Made by a program: the position numbers and the translations under genes. From NCBI GenBank assembly GCA_910574455.1, contig CAJSYZ010000002.1, positions 5,791,671 to 5,855,670 of the forward strand: 64,000 bases of DNA, read 5' to 3'. Shown here one piece after another: positions 11,801 to 22,909 of the stretch (positions within the stretch are counted from its first letter, which is position 1; every line of letters begins with the position of its first letter). The notes below the pieces were generated by a model. That model was not told the origin of the DNA. It searched no databases and saw only the letters and a program-made list of their open reading frames with translations. The DNA comes from Trichaptum fuscoviolaceum (taxonomy: Eukaryota; Basidiomycota; Agaricomycetes; Hymenochaetales; Trichaptaceae).

Positions 11801-13184
11801 GAACCAGTGTCTCCCTCCCGGTACTCAGGCCGGTTGGACTCATATTTTATTACCTTCACTATTTCGCGCAGTGGGAAAGTCCATCACGCCATGGCAAAAC
11901 CCGGACAATGAGTTCATCAGCACACTGTGGGGGAAAGTGTTTGATTCTGTGGAACTAAGTTACGAAACACAGTTCGCCGACATCTGTTCTCTAGTTGAGT
12001 CATTCTTAGTTATCTTCAAGTTACCTTTACCAGATTGAGATGCAATCCTTGTATTTCAGGCGGCCCAGAGATGCTCTGATAGCTGGCGCAAGAAACTGTT
12101 TGAGAAAGCTGAGCATTCAGTTGCGAGTTTTATCAGCAGCGAACAATCAAAGTCAATGCAAAACGAAGCAATTGTGAAGACGTTGCAGACGCTAGTTGAT
12201 AAGAAGAAAGCCGAACCGTTTCTATGGGAAAGCTGGTATAGTATGGAGAGGGTAAGTAAAAGAGTATTTATTGTTGCATTTTGTGTCCATGTATTGACCC
12301 TAAATGTACAGAAGCAAGGACTGTTCTGCTCTGACCTTGTGGTCTCAGTGTTGTCCGTACACATTGTATTGGCCATGGGTCGGCATAAAATACTGGACAG
12401 AAACACCATAGGAAAGCCTATCGGTGCCCTCGCCCTTGCGGCAACAGCGGTATCTATTTTTTTCAGTACTTATATTGTCCTTATTCGCTGATCTTCTCAT
12501 GGATAGGTCAAGGTTGCCATTGATAAACAGGTGGCTCGGTTGCAAAATATCAAAGAAGAACTTGGCGGCGCTGAGTGGTATTTCACTAGCGCTCTGTGGC
12601 AGCCTCATACGGACGACTATGTTAACTTGTTGTCAAATCCCTCTTTCTTCACTGAATCAAACTGGGAAAAGGTTCGATCCCGCCTCCTAGCTTACGATGC
12701 CAGTACAGATATCGATACGAGAAAGAACACCGAACTTGTTGGATCGGGTATCACTGGCAGGGACTTTTCCTTGTACTTTGACATCGTAGATGCAGATTCG
12801 ACCTGCGAGAAAGCGTATGACGAAGGCGCTGGTAATTGGGAAGACGGGAGCGATGATAAGGGCGACGAGCGTGAAGGAGCTGAGCATAGAAGCGATGTTG
12901 AAGGTGATGCAGAGGACGAGGATGCCGATGCTAAAGGAGATGACGACCTGAGTGAGAGCGGGTACGAGGGCGCTGACAAGATTGAGGGCGAGGGCGAGGA
13001 CGAGGGCGCGGACGAGGACGAGGGCGCGGACGAGGACGAGGGCGCGGACGAGGGCGCGGGCGTGGACGAGGACGAGGACGAGGGCGCGGACGAGGGCGCG
13101 GAGAAGGATCCAGGCGGAGATGGCGATAATGAGGAGGACGACGCTTCAAAATGGGATTCGGCCACGGACTGCGTAGACTTCTAA
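8881..13184 (+). CDS. Second ORF of Plavaka-type element A: coiled-coil, acidic-tailed protein
   Basis: Multi-exon gene divergent from the transposase and conserved in copy B. Exon 1 (8881-9355) encodes MSTRRQTRA followed by a long Lys/Glu/Ala coiled coil, then a basic KRGRRKPKG patch. A run of micro-exons follows, joined by GT-AG introns of about 50-60 nt; for example SSEQSLPVLEDKNNEMK and a GGRKMLLAPRAPSLAMK exon. A more globular part includes QAGWTHILLPSLFRAVGK and KPIGALALAATAV. The last exon is 12507-13184. It ends in a long Glu/Asp/Gly tail coded by GAGGGC/GAGGAC hexamers and stops after DSATDCVDF. Similar companion ORFs accompany Plavaka-type transposases in mushroom genomes, but their role is unknown to me; a DNA-binding or accessory transposition role is inference. 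Internal exon borders are partly uncertain. Confidence 0.7.
12976..13110 (+). repeat. GAGGGC/GAGGAC/GCGGAC coding microsatellite
   Basis: Imperfect hexanucleotide tandem repeat inside the last exon of the element A coiled-coil gene, encoding alternating Glu-Gly, Asp-Glu and Ala-Asp. Copy B has the same tract with a different number and order of units (32416-32590). Because units are multiples of three, length changes preserve the frame. Confidence 0.85.
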
Positions 13185-13764
13185 GGGCAAATCGTTCACT
13201 GGTGAGCCTCTTCGTTTCGTCTCTGTCCGTGCGCTCAATAACTTATTACCATCGACTTGCAGAGCAGCCTTCGTTTCTACTGGCACGCCAAAGAACATGC
13301 AGAATTGAAGGCACGGTAGCGAAATGGGCCTGCCACTGCCCGTGGCAGTGGTTCAGAATCGTGTCGTGGCAGGTTCCATGATAGTGACTGCTATGCTTAG
13401 TCTTGCGTAAATGACTGATGTACTTGAACGCTGAGGCACTGATAGCTACATAATGTTGTCTTATATATTTCTGATGCAATGAAATACTTGGATCGTTCTT
13501 ATGCACTTAGACTCTTGAGCACTGCAATTCGTCTTACAACACTTGTCTACTGCTGTAATTAAAGGATGATACACTGGAGCACTGGGGTGCTGAATGCCCG
13601 AAACACTTAGAGCACTGATTCAGCCATCTTTCCTTATTTAAGCCAGCCCGCACTTATTTCAGCCAACTTGTCCTGAATAATGGGAGGACATGCATGAATA
13701 AGTGAAGCTTGCCTTATTTAAGACTTCAGTCTCTCAGGACGTTTAAGTAACACTTAAGTCACTT

Positions 13765-13790
13765 TCAGCAGAAAGTAGTTTCCCTGATGT
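13765..13790. repeat. Terminal sequence of Plavaka-type element A
   Basis: The element ends with GAAAGTAGTTTCCCTGATGT. The reverse complement, ACATCAGGGAAACTAC, is identical to the start of element B at 31727, and ACATCAGGGAAACT also recurs at 57454-57467. Beyond 13790 similarity between A and B ceases. The subterminal 200 bp contains repeated CTTATTTAAG/CTTATTTCAG and AGCACTG words, as expected for transposase-binding subterminal repeats. Confidence 0.75.
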
Positions 13791-13927
13791 TGTCCGAAGC
13801 CGGTACGTCGTTGTCCGTATCGTTGCCCGACAGTGTAGGTCTCGCCATTCAAACATTGAGTTATGTAAGGGTATTTCGCCCATACGTGTACTATACACGT
13901 CGCTGCTGTTCTCGAGAGAACCGGATT

Positions 13928-14005
13928 AGTTCTATGGTGTTCGGGAAAGACTGACTGGACAGTGAATCCACTGTCCAGTCAGTCTTTCCCGAACACCATA
14001 GAACT
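13928..14005. repeat. Perfect hairpin: 37-bp arms, 4-nt loop
   Basis: Bases 13928-13964 and 13969-14005 are exact reverse complements, separated by AATC. The arms begin AGTTCTATGGTG and the stem is uninterrupted. It lies 137 bp outside the end of element A and has no counterpart flanking B. It is not at a gene end that I can identify. It could be a tiny foldback element, a break-repair scar or a hairpin RNA source; the sequence does not decide. Confidence 0.9.
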
Positions 14006-17000
14006 GAGTGGAATGCGGTAGTGACTGTGTGAGTTGGGCGGAGGCGAACGTTGTGCCAAAGGACTTTTCACAACACAACGAACCTTACCCCACGTACTTC
14101 ATCATGCCCAATATTCAGTTCATCGAATCTCTGAATCCGGAATTTACGCACTCACCTAAACGGCCACTGCCATCACTGCGGTCAACCCAACATCGAGGCT
14201 TTCCTGCCTTACCTTCCAGAACTCAGGTCGTTGCAAGCTCATCTACGCGCCTTTGAGTATTTGCTGTAAAAGTAGTAGGAGACAGAGGTCGCATTGTAGT
14301 GAGGAAGGTGATGTTGAGATTATGAAGAAGGAATGCAGGTGGGCAAATCCGAGCGGGACTACTATCCGACAAGACGCTTACGACGCCTCGAATTTAATCC
14401 TATAAGATCTGCCTTCCCCTCTTACCTCTGAAAAGGTCGTCTCACTCGTACTTCTACTCTCGGGCCATCACCGCTGAAGGAGGATATTCTGGCTCCTCTC
14501 AGTCTCAGCGACGCATCAATGGAGAACGGGACTACGGGACACTGAGAACGCAGATATGGGAAGGGGGCTGGGTGTGTGTGGAAGATCCTGGGCAATTCCG
14601 TATTCCTGAATGTAATGGCAGTGACAAATTGCAGGTATTGGAACTGGCAATGGACTCGTCCGGGCGTGGACTCTGAACTGTGTTGTTGTTGATCCTAGTC
14701 TCTTCCTTGGCCTCTTCAGTGGGACGTCCGAGCCCAGACTGGTCAAAGTACCCTTCCCAACTCTCGGGGCTTCGATACAATCGTCGACACTGATATCGCC
14801 TACGAGGAGCAAAACGTGATAAGTTTCGCCTTCAGCCACATTCCATCATACTCTGGTCATTTCTCTTCGGCAAACCAACTCCTTCAAATCGAACACCATC
14901 CCTTCTATATTCAAGAAATTCATTGAGGCTGAAACCGAGAAGGATCCTGGATCATTCTTGCTACGGAGGGTGGATTGCATAGGCTGGGGCTGGATCTCAC
15001 AGAATTTTACGCGCCGTCATCATTTAACTTTAGGCTTGCGAAGGCGCTGTGTCATGAAGAGCACAGCTTGTTACCTTCTGGTGTTCTCCATCATTGTTCT
15101 GTGTTACGAACGACTCATGCATAGTCGACTCTGGATTCTCAGTCTCATCGAACCCTCGGGCTGTAAACTGTTTTTCTTGCTTCGTTCCCATACCACATGA
15201 CCTCTACACCACCACGCTTGTACATAGTACGCTTGCGAACTTTACTTGACGTCCATAGCCCGCTATTGCTTTACGACGTGCAGGTGCCGACTCTCCACAA
15301 AGACATACCAAGAAGTGACTAGTCCACATAAGCACGGAAGTCGTCATAGTCGCTCCTTCAGACCAGTTATCATCAAAAAAGCCATGTATCTGTGCTTAAT
15401 GGCGTACGATTTATTGCGAAACCTTAGCCAGTCAGCTAGCGACTTTGAGTTGTGTCATGTTTATCTTGCTCAATCTACGTCGACTTGACTGGCTTGTCTC
15501 CGTGACCCTTGAAGAAAAGGAACGATGTAGTCGCATCAGTATTGGAAACGGGGAGAAGCATCAACCACACACACTGAAGCAGGCGGGCTACATGTAATCC
15601 TGGTTTTGTGAGCTCTAGCTCCATCACAAACACGATGTTGGAAGGGAGACGATGCACTTGCTGCGATCCAGTGATGAGAGAATGTGCATCGAGTTTTAGA
15701 CAGGTACGCTAAAGACTATCCAAAGGCATCTACTAGTAGTGCGTAAATTGCGGTATCCTCGAACGACCTTTCACTGCGTCGAAATATCGCGGCTGACAGA
15801 ATCTCGAACCAGTGATGATTAGTCGAGGCGCTCCGGGAGGCCTTCTATACGAATTTGCGAAGTTTCTGAAGGCGATGATCATATTCCTGAAAGAGTCTGT
15901 TGCCTTGCACATGCCTCTCTGTGGTCAATGTACTCAGCTCTTCTGACAACTCTGGCAGGTGTATTGGATGTTCTGGCAGATTATGTTCAAACGCTTGCCC
16001 GGCCGCAGGAAGTCAGGTGGTAGAGGGTTATTGGACTTTCAGATCTTTATTTTCTTTCACACTTTCGTATAGCAGTAAATAATCATATTTACAGATTTAT
16101 CCTGTACTATCGCATTTGAAGGCCCTTTTGAGAAGTTCAAGTTATCTGTCATGGACGTCCATGGATCATTCTATGTCCGAATAGCTTCACGCGAATAGTC
16201 CAAACTAGAAGGTAAAGCAAGCAATAAAACAATGGAGTTGGAAATGGACGGTATGCGAGGCCCGGTACTGTTTACCATTGATGGACACAAGACCAACACA
16301 GAACGTACGCACTCTGAAAACCAATGGAGAATAGTGCGTGTCCTCGCCCGGACAGAGCCTGACAGTCGGTTGCCAACAGTGCGTTACAAGTGATCGTGAC
16401 CATGTCAGGGAATACTTCAGCATGGTTAAGATGGATCCCAACAATCTGGTTCAATAAGTGTCGCTTGAGAATCCTTATTCCTTCAACTGCCGAAGAACAT
16501 TTACGCACCGATGTCCTCGATGCCAGTCTTTACCTCCGACTCATCAGGTTTCATCCACCGCCGGCTATCAGGGTCAATCGATCGGTCAGCTTCTGCGCCC
16601 AGATGAGTTCTGTGATGAGGACCTGCAAGCCGAACCAAAGAAGAGCTTTGGTTGGTCGTGCGAGGGTGGGTGGCGGCGAGCTGCCAGTTTGCTTGAGTTT
16701 ATTGGGTTCTCAGTCGCCGCCAGAGTCTGCCCACTTTTCCGACATCATGATAGCAAGTCTGCTGGTCATCCGAAAGAAATTAGCGGAATTGCGATGACGG
16801 CGAAGAGCATGCACACACATGAAGTTGATCTGTATCTGCAGTTCGCACTGCAGTTTCAGGAATCGCTCCCGTCAACATCGGCCACCGCCATACTAGCCAG
16901 TGGATTAAGAAGATGGTGAGTACGATTTGCAAGATCTTTACTTCAGAACTCACATACTAGCGTACACTCAACATGCTCCAAGAATACCTACAGCCATCTA

Positions 17001-17590
17001 TCCTAATTTCTTCGAACCTTTTGAAACACTCGCGCTATCTCGTTGACCAGACAGCAGTAGTAGGAAAAAGTTTGTGTTTTGCCGAAACTTGATGCTTTGT
17101 ATGGGTGCAAAAGACCAAGTTCATCGCGCATACTCTCCGAGTCCGAAGGTCATTCGTGACGTGGTCTACGAGGTTACGAATGGTGATGGTCTGGGCGATG
17201 TGAGAGCCGGAGTTGAAAGCAATACATAGTAGCCCGCCGTGCTGCGGTAGATTGAGATGAGGATGGTAAGGCTTCAAGACACGCCTTGTCCCGACAACCA
17301 ACCTCTGTTGCGTACGCTCATGTCGTACACCACCACGACACACATTTATTCAAAATACTTTTCGTGCTCTTCAAAGAACTGCCATCGAAGTTGTGCAAAA
17401 TCCATGGTCCTCCTGAGTACAGCCTGTGGCAGTTCTGCTTTCATGTTCCCTGTCCACTGGCAGGGGGGAACACTGAGCGACGTGGTGCGACGGGGAGTCT
17501 TCTCAGACCATGCCCGAGCTGGCTCTTCTTTAATCATAGTTACAAGGTGTGTGAACCGTACCGATAGACGCTCAGCACCTCGAACATTCA
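14006..17590. other. Gene-poor interval with only degenerate coding traces
   Basis: No convincing gene was found in this 3.6 kb. Short open stretches, for example 16458-16919 on the plus strand, do not join into a longer spliced frame I can defend and match no family I recognise. A stretch near 14995-15300 reads as interrupted coding-like sequence with several stops and may be a gene relic. GC-poor and GC-neutral tracts alternate without an obvious repeat structure. Confidence 0.5.
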
Positions 17591-17597
17591 TATATAA
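17591..17597 (+). promoter_or_regulatory. TATA box of first N-domain/TPR gene
   Basis: TATATAAG begins 99 bp upstream of the start codon at 17690. Upstream segments of the two TPR paralogs share diverged similarity, for example CGAGCTGGCTCTTCT at about 17517 and TGAGCTGGCTGTTCT at about 22732. Confidence 0.55.
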
Positions 17598-17689
17598 GAT
17601 GCCCTGATTCCCGGACATGAGGCCTCCATCTTTCCATCCCCAGCGTTCTGCGACGACCATTGCTTTAGCGGCTTGTCCTTTCTGTCCAT

Positions 17690-20600
17690 ATGGCCGACCC
17701 GCTGTCTATCATCACGACGACTACGAGTGTCATCCTTACTATCGTAGACTCCTTCCAAGTTGTGAGCGCCACTGTTCCTTTGTTGTTGTCAAAGATGAAA
17801 GAATTCTCGCCCTGACGTCCGTGATTGTCAGAACTCCGATAACAAAAAGGAGATTTTCAAGTTGCTGTCCGAGTTGCAGAAGGACACCAACGTCCTCTCA
17901 CAAGTGCGGAAAAGATACGTCGGTGATCGCGAAGAGCTGGATAGACCGTTTCGTGAGCTGATCGGGTACGTCACCGTTGATATACTACATTTAATGTCTT
18001 TCTTCTGATATACGAAGCCATTCAGAAAGATCGATGAAATACATACCGATTGCAAGGGTCTTCGCCCGGAACCAGGTGGTCGATGTTTTAGACGCGTGTA
18101 TACGCGGTGCAAAAACGTTCTAAACGCGAAGTCGATTGAAAAGAAGATCGTGAAGCTGCGCGAAGGAGTGCGAGATGCTAAGAGTGATTTCACGGTGTGC
18201 AAAAAAATCGGTGCGCAGTATCTCAGAATTTTAACTATCTCCTCCAGATGATGACTGTCCTGCAGCTAGACTTGAAAATCAACAGCGATGCGGCACAACT
18301 CCAAGGCGGCATTAAGACGCGAGTAGAGGTCGCGGAGCGTGACTCAGGAGAAGCGAGGAAGATATTTGGCGTCGACCAGATGTCAAACGAGGAAAGAAAG
18401 GTCGAACTTCGCAAAGCTACTTTGGTATGTTTCCCCAATGCTCTTCGTGAGGCATAGTTTCATCGTCATCATACAGGACCTCGCAGTTACTAAGAAAGGC
18501 AAGACTACGTTGGTATGTTTACCTTGTGCTATTTGATTATTTTACAGCTCATAGTTCAATAGGACCTCAGCGCGGCTACGAAAAGCGACCAGCTCTTCCT
18601 CATCGACTTCAAAATTCGTACGCTTAGAACGGCACTAGCCACGAACGCTCCTACGTTGAAGAATGCCTCAGACACGGTGGGTATGCAAAAGTACCGACCT
18701 ACACCTGATGACCCATTCTATGCTGTTTTCAAAAAACCGAGCAGCATGGTGCGACGAGCGGATGCGTTGATAGAGACCGTCACATTGCTTGACGAACTGC
18801 AGAGCCCAGAAGCCATCGCAAATACTCCTGCACTCGTGCTGTTCATTAAAGCGGATAAACTATCGTGGTCTTTGCGCTCGCTTGGTCTACTCAAAGAAGC
18901 GCTGCAGCTCTGCACGATCGCGCACGAAGTCATTCGAAGTCTTTCAGAGAGTAACCAAGAGGACTTCCGAGGTTACCTCGCTCAGTCACTATTAACTTTA
19001 TCGCTTTGTCGTCGTGAAATGGGCCGACTGGAGGACGCAATCGCTGATAGCAAAGGAGCAGTGAATATTCATAGAGAATTGGCTGAAATAGATCCGGTGA
19101 CTTTCCGCTCGGAATTCGCGAGGTCTCTCGCCTTTCTATCCTCAGCTCTTGGTGAAGCAGGAAAGAGAGATGAAGCACTGGTTGCGAGCCAGGAATCGGG
19201 GAAGATATATCGAGCGCTCGCGGCCTCCAACCCTGAAGCGTACAATCCAGTGCTTGCGATGTCTCTGAACAATCTATCTAATCGACTCAGTGCCGTTGGA
19301 AAGCGAGACGAGGCACTCGTTGCGATCCAGGAATCGGAGAAGATACATCGAGCGCTCGCGGCCTCCAACCCTGAAGCATTTAATGCTGATCTTGCGATCT
19401 CTCTGAACAATCTGTCTAATCGACTCAGTGAAGTAGGAAAGCGAGACGAGGCACTCGTTGCGAGCCAGGAAGCAGAGAGGATATATCGAGCGCTCGCTGT
19501 TTCCAACTCTGAAGCATTCAATCCAGTGCTTGCGAGTTCTCTGAACAATCTGTCTAATCAACTCAGTGACGTAGGAAAGCGAGACGAGGCACTCGTTGCG
19601 AGCCAGGAAGCGGAGAAGATATATCGAGCGCTCGCGGCCTCAAACCCTGAAGCTTTCAATGCCGATCTTGCGGGCTCTCTGAACAATCTGTCTAATCGAC
19701 TCAGTGATGTAGCAAAGCGAGACGAGGCACTCGTTGCGAGCCAGGAATCGGGGAAGATATATCGAGCACTCGCTACCTCCAACCCCCAAGCGTTCAATCC
19801 AGCCCTTGCAAACTCTCTGAACAATCTGTCTAATCGACTCAGTGATGCAGGAAAGCAAGACGAGGCACTCCTTGCCAGCCAGGAATCGGAGAAGATATAT
19901 CGAGCGCTGGCGGCTTCCAACCCTGAAGCCTTTAATCCAGGTCATGCATCTTCTTTGAACACTCTGTCTTATCGACTCACTGAGACGGGGAAGAAAGAGG
20001 ATGCACTTGCCGTGATTATGGAATCGGTGGACATATATCGAGACCTGGCGAACGAGAACCCAGATGCTTTCAATACTAACCTCGCGGACGCTCTCGACAG
20101 TCTGTCTGTACATCTCGCTGGTGTAGGGAGGAAGGAAGAGGCAGTCACTGCAAGCAAGGACTCGGTGGACAGGTATCGGGTACTGGTCGGGACGAACTGG
20201 GACGCGTACAGCGCATCTTTCGTAGAGCTACTTAGGAATCTATCTAAGCACCTCACAATGACTGGTGACTCGGGAAGTGCATTGGCGGCTGCCGAGGAGT
20301 CTGTGACAATCTGCAAGAGACTCGCGAAAGACCACCCGGAGGCCTGCAATAGTGAACTTGCGCGGTCTCTAAATGTCCTCTCAATCTGCCAAAAAGCCAT
20401 GGGGAAGAGCGCTGAAGCATTGACTTCAGTCAGCGAGGCAGTGGCAAACAATCGCGAACTGGTCAAAACGAACCCAGGAGGCTCCAACCCAAGTCTTGCG
20501 GAGTCTCTACAGACGTTGTCGACCTGCCTCACAGAATCCGGACAAACACAGGATGCGCTCGCTTCCATTGGAGAGTCGGTGGAGATCTTCAGGCGTCTTT

Positions 20601-20713
20601 ACAGTGAATACCCAGTGTATTTCCGTCCACTTCTCGCAGGTGCATTGGACGTTCTCCGAGAATGTCTTCAAGGAATGGGAAGGTCGGAGGAAGCGGCCAG
20701 TGTGGGGGACTAG
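17690..20713 (+). CDS. STAND-like N-terminal domain + TPR repeat protein, paralog 1
   Basis: Predicted ~912-residue protein from six exons: 17690-17761, 17832-17965, 18026-18194, 18248-18424, 18477-18512 and 18563-20713. The first intron may instead start at 17759. The N-terminus MADPLSIITTTTSV and the helical region after it resemble the HeLo-like/fungal N-terminal domain of STAND (NLR-like) proteins. The large last exon encodes about 13 tandem 46-residue TPR-type repeats of the form GKRDEALVASQE...IYRALAASNPEAFN...LNNLSNRLSDV. The repeats between about 19160 and 19960 are nearly identical at DNA level with a 138-bp period. No NB-ARC or NACHT P-loop was seen between the two parts. By analogy with fungal NLR-like proteins a role in non-self recognition or scaffolding is possible, but this is inference. 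Intron phases and the sizes of exons 2 and 3 (134 and 169 nt) match the next paralog exactly. Confidence 0.85.
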
Positions 20714-22909
20714 GCTCATCAGATGCGTAACTGATTTTCTAGTATTTTCCAAACTTGTACGAACATATCTCTTTTGTATACTACACATCGTATTGCAATT
20801 TGTAGCTTAGATCTGAAATGTATTTTTATCTCGATACAATCAACGCGTTATATGTTATTAAGATGGAGATTCTATTCATCGAATAAGAGTATATACATAT
20901 GTTTACTACGGCGGGACTATCGTAAATGAATTACTTACCTCAGTATACGTGTGGTCTGAAAATAAATAGCAGAGAGGGGTAGAGAGACAGGAAAGGGATA
21001 GACAATGTAGTGAATGTTGAAATATAGATGATGTTTTCTACACATGTGGTCCCTCGCACCGCACATGCGCACATGCTATTGAGCGTGAGCAGCAAAGCAA
21101 TGACGAGTTTTTCGAGTCGGTGATGGCCAGAGTGACCTGGATTAGCTATGCGATGACGACGGGAATCAGTTACTGGTCGTTAGAGGATTGTGAGCCGAGC
21201 TCAGTGGTGGCCAAGTAGCTGTAGGTCCGCAGAAGCCACCAGGTAAGGTGTTAGTTACGGTGGCAGATTCACGATGTCGAACTGCACACTCACATGTGTG
21301 TTGGTCTTGACTACAGCATCGTACAACCCAAGTGCACACGCAATAGATCACTGGACTCGAGTTGAGTGCACCGTTGGCTGATATATCTATTAAACGTTCG
21401 CGGGCGGGCTGGGAGAGTGGAACGTTGACAATATCTTCGATACCGAGTTGCTCTTTATGTCTCAGGTGAACGTGGTAGAACTAGAAAGATGTGGTCATAA
21501 TGTTTGTGCAGCTGGGTCAACCTACAGAAACGGATGATCGAAAGCATACTACACACTGGCAATGACCCTATCCTCACAGGCCGTCGTGTTCATGTTACCC
21601 ACAATTCCTTTTACACCGACACACCACCAACAACACTCTGACGCCTGGACCATTCTACTCCCCATCTAGATTCTCCATCAACTGTTTACGAGGGAAGCTT
21701 ACACATCGACGCATTGAGTGCTGGGCGCAAACTTGAAGGAGACACCGAAGGCGTTCTGCATGACCTATAAATACTGTGGTGGTGATAACGTATCGAGTTG
21801 CGCGAAGAAGGCGGGAAGGTGAGATACTAGGAGGTGAAGGCGAGGACGACGAACGTCAAGCTGACCATATTCCATCTATCATATATCAGTAATTGCAAGG
21901 AAAGTGTACAAGAGCTGCTACGTACTTTTACAAGCTCTGCAATTGAATGGCAAGACGGTGTAGTCTCTAATAAAATTGAAGAGACCACCATGCACTGGTA
22001 TTCACAATGTACTTCCTTCAAAACCGTATACACACTTTTGGGATAGTGTCGTATCGTAGCCAACAGAATCTTGATAGTGAAGAAGAGGGACATTACAAAG
22101 GTATGACTGTTGAAGACAACAATGAAGTACTAGCCGCGAACTTCCGAGTCCACACCTTTCTCGCGTTCACTCATTTTCGACACCACTCAAGGACCAGCAC
22201 TGCTCTATCCATGCAAGAGAAACTGTGACTTTCATTTAAAGTCAACAATCCACCCGTTTATTAGTGCAGCCTGAGCCGAAAAAGACTGGATGACGCTGAA
22301 AGAATGGGATGTACACCTGCTGGCTTGTGGCGGTCGCCGATATTTGGAAAGGACTCGGACACATGAAGTGCATGATGAACAACATTGAGTATGTTGTAAA
22401 TAATGAATGAGCAGTATATCTGACAGTTAAAGCTTATACGTTTGCCTTTTGATCACTGCTCAAGTTTCCCGAAGTTTCGGACACAATGTTGAACGTCATG
22501 AAGAGAAATGATGTATTCGTGCATTGTTGAGTCCACGCCTTTGTCGCGTTCCCTCATGTTCAACATCATTTCTCCTGTCGTCCGACGGAGCTTCTCATGA
22601 TCCTGGCATCCCCATCATTCATTACCACAGCCTAAGCCGAAGTCAGACTGTGGCAGTATAGCGTCCATGCCCGATAATTGAAAAACTGCCAGTGAAGACT
22701 CGTAATGTGGACACCGAGTAGAACACGCTTGAGCTGGCTGTTCTCTCTATTACTCGGGTTTCATATCGGACATGCCCACAGGGCGCAGTGACTACTTGAA
22801 CGATAACTTCATATATGAAGCTGTCTGTCTCCTACGCTAATAGGACCCCACCTGTTTTAACAGTCTTTACGAACTGTGGCCGCGCTAGAGCGTGAGGCCA
22901 CTCGATGCT
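20714..22909. other. Intergenic region between TPR paralogs with a diverged direct repeat
   Basis: No gene supported. Two segments are related in direct orientation: about 22143-22290 and about 22530-22650. Both begin GAGTCCAC.CCTTT.TCGCGTTC and both end with an AGCCTAAGCCGAAG-like string. They look like duplicated upstream DNA. A short minus-strand open stretch at 21827-22093 has no recognisable features. Confidence 0.5.

Larger units (their letters stand above)
5499..13790 (-). mobile_element. Plavaka-type DNA transposon, copy A, interrupted by gypsy
   Basis: This segment is the near-identical reverse complement of 31727-40032. It carries the same two divergent genes: a Plavaka-type transposase on the minus strand and a multi-exon coiled-coil/acidic protein on the plus strand. 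The right terminus reads ...GTTTCCCTGATGT at 13790, where similarity to copy B stops. The opposite terminus is not seen because the gypsy element interrupts the transposase gene at 5498. The remainder of A, if present, lies left of the window. Confidence 0.85.

Noticed and set aside
12692..13165. Ser/Pro-rich or Arg/Pro-rich proteins on alternative frames of the hexamer repeat
   Set aside because: Any frame of a GAGGGC/GAGGAC tract stays open. Only the acidic frame continues the spliced gene and is conserved in copy B.
18718..20568. Long minus-strand open frames across the TPR repeats
   Set aside because: They are antisense to the repeat array and inherit its periodicity; there is no independent evidence of coding.
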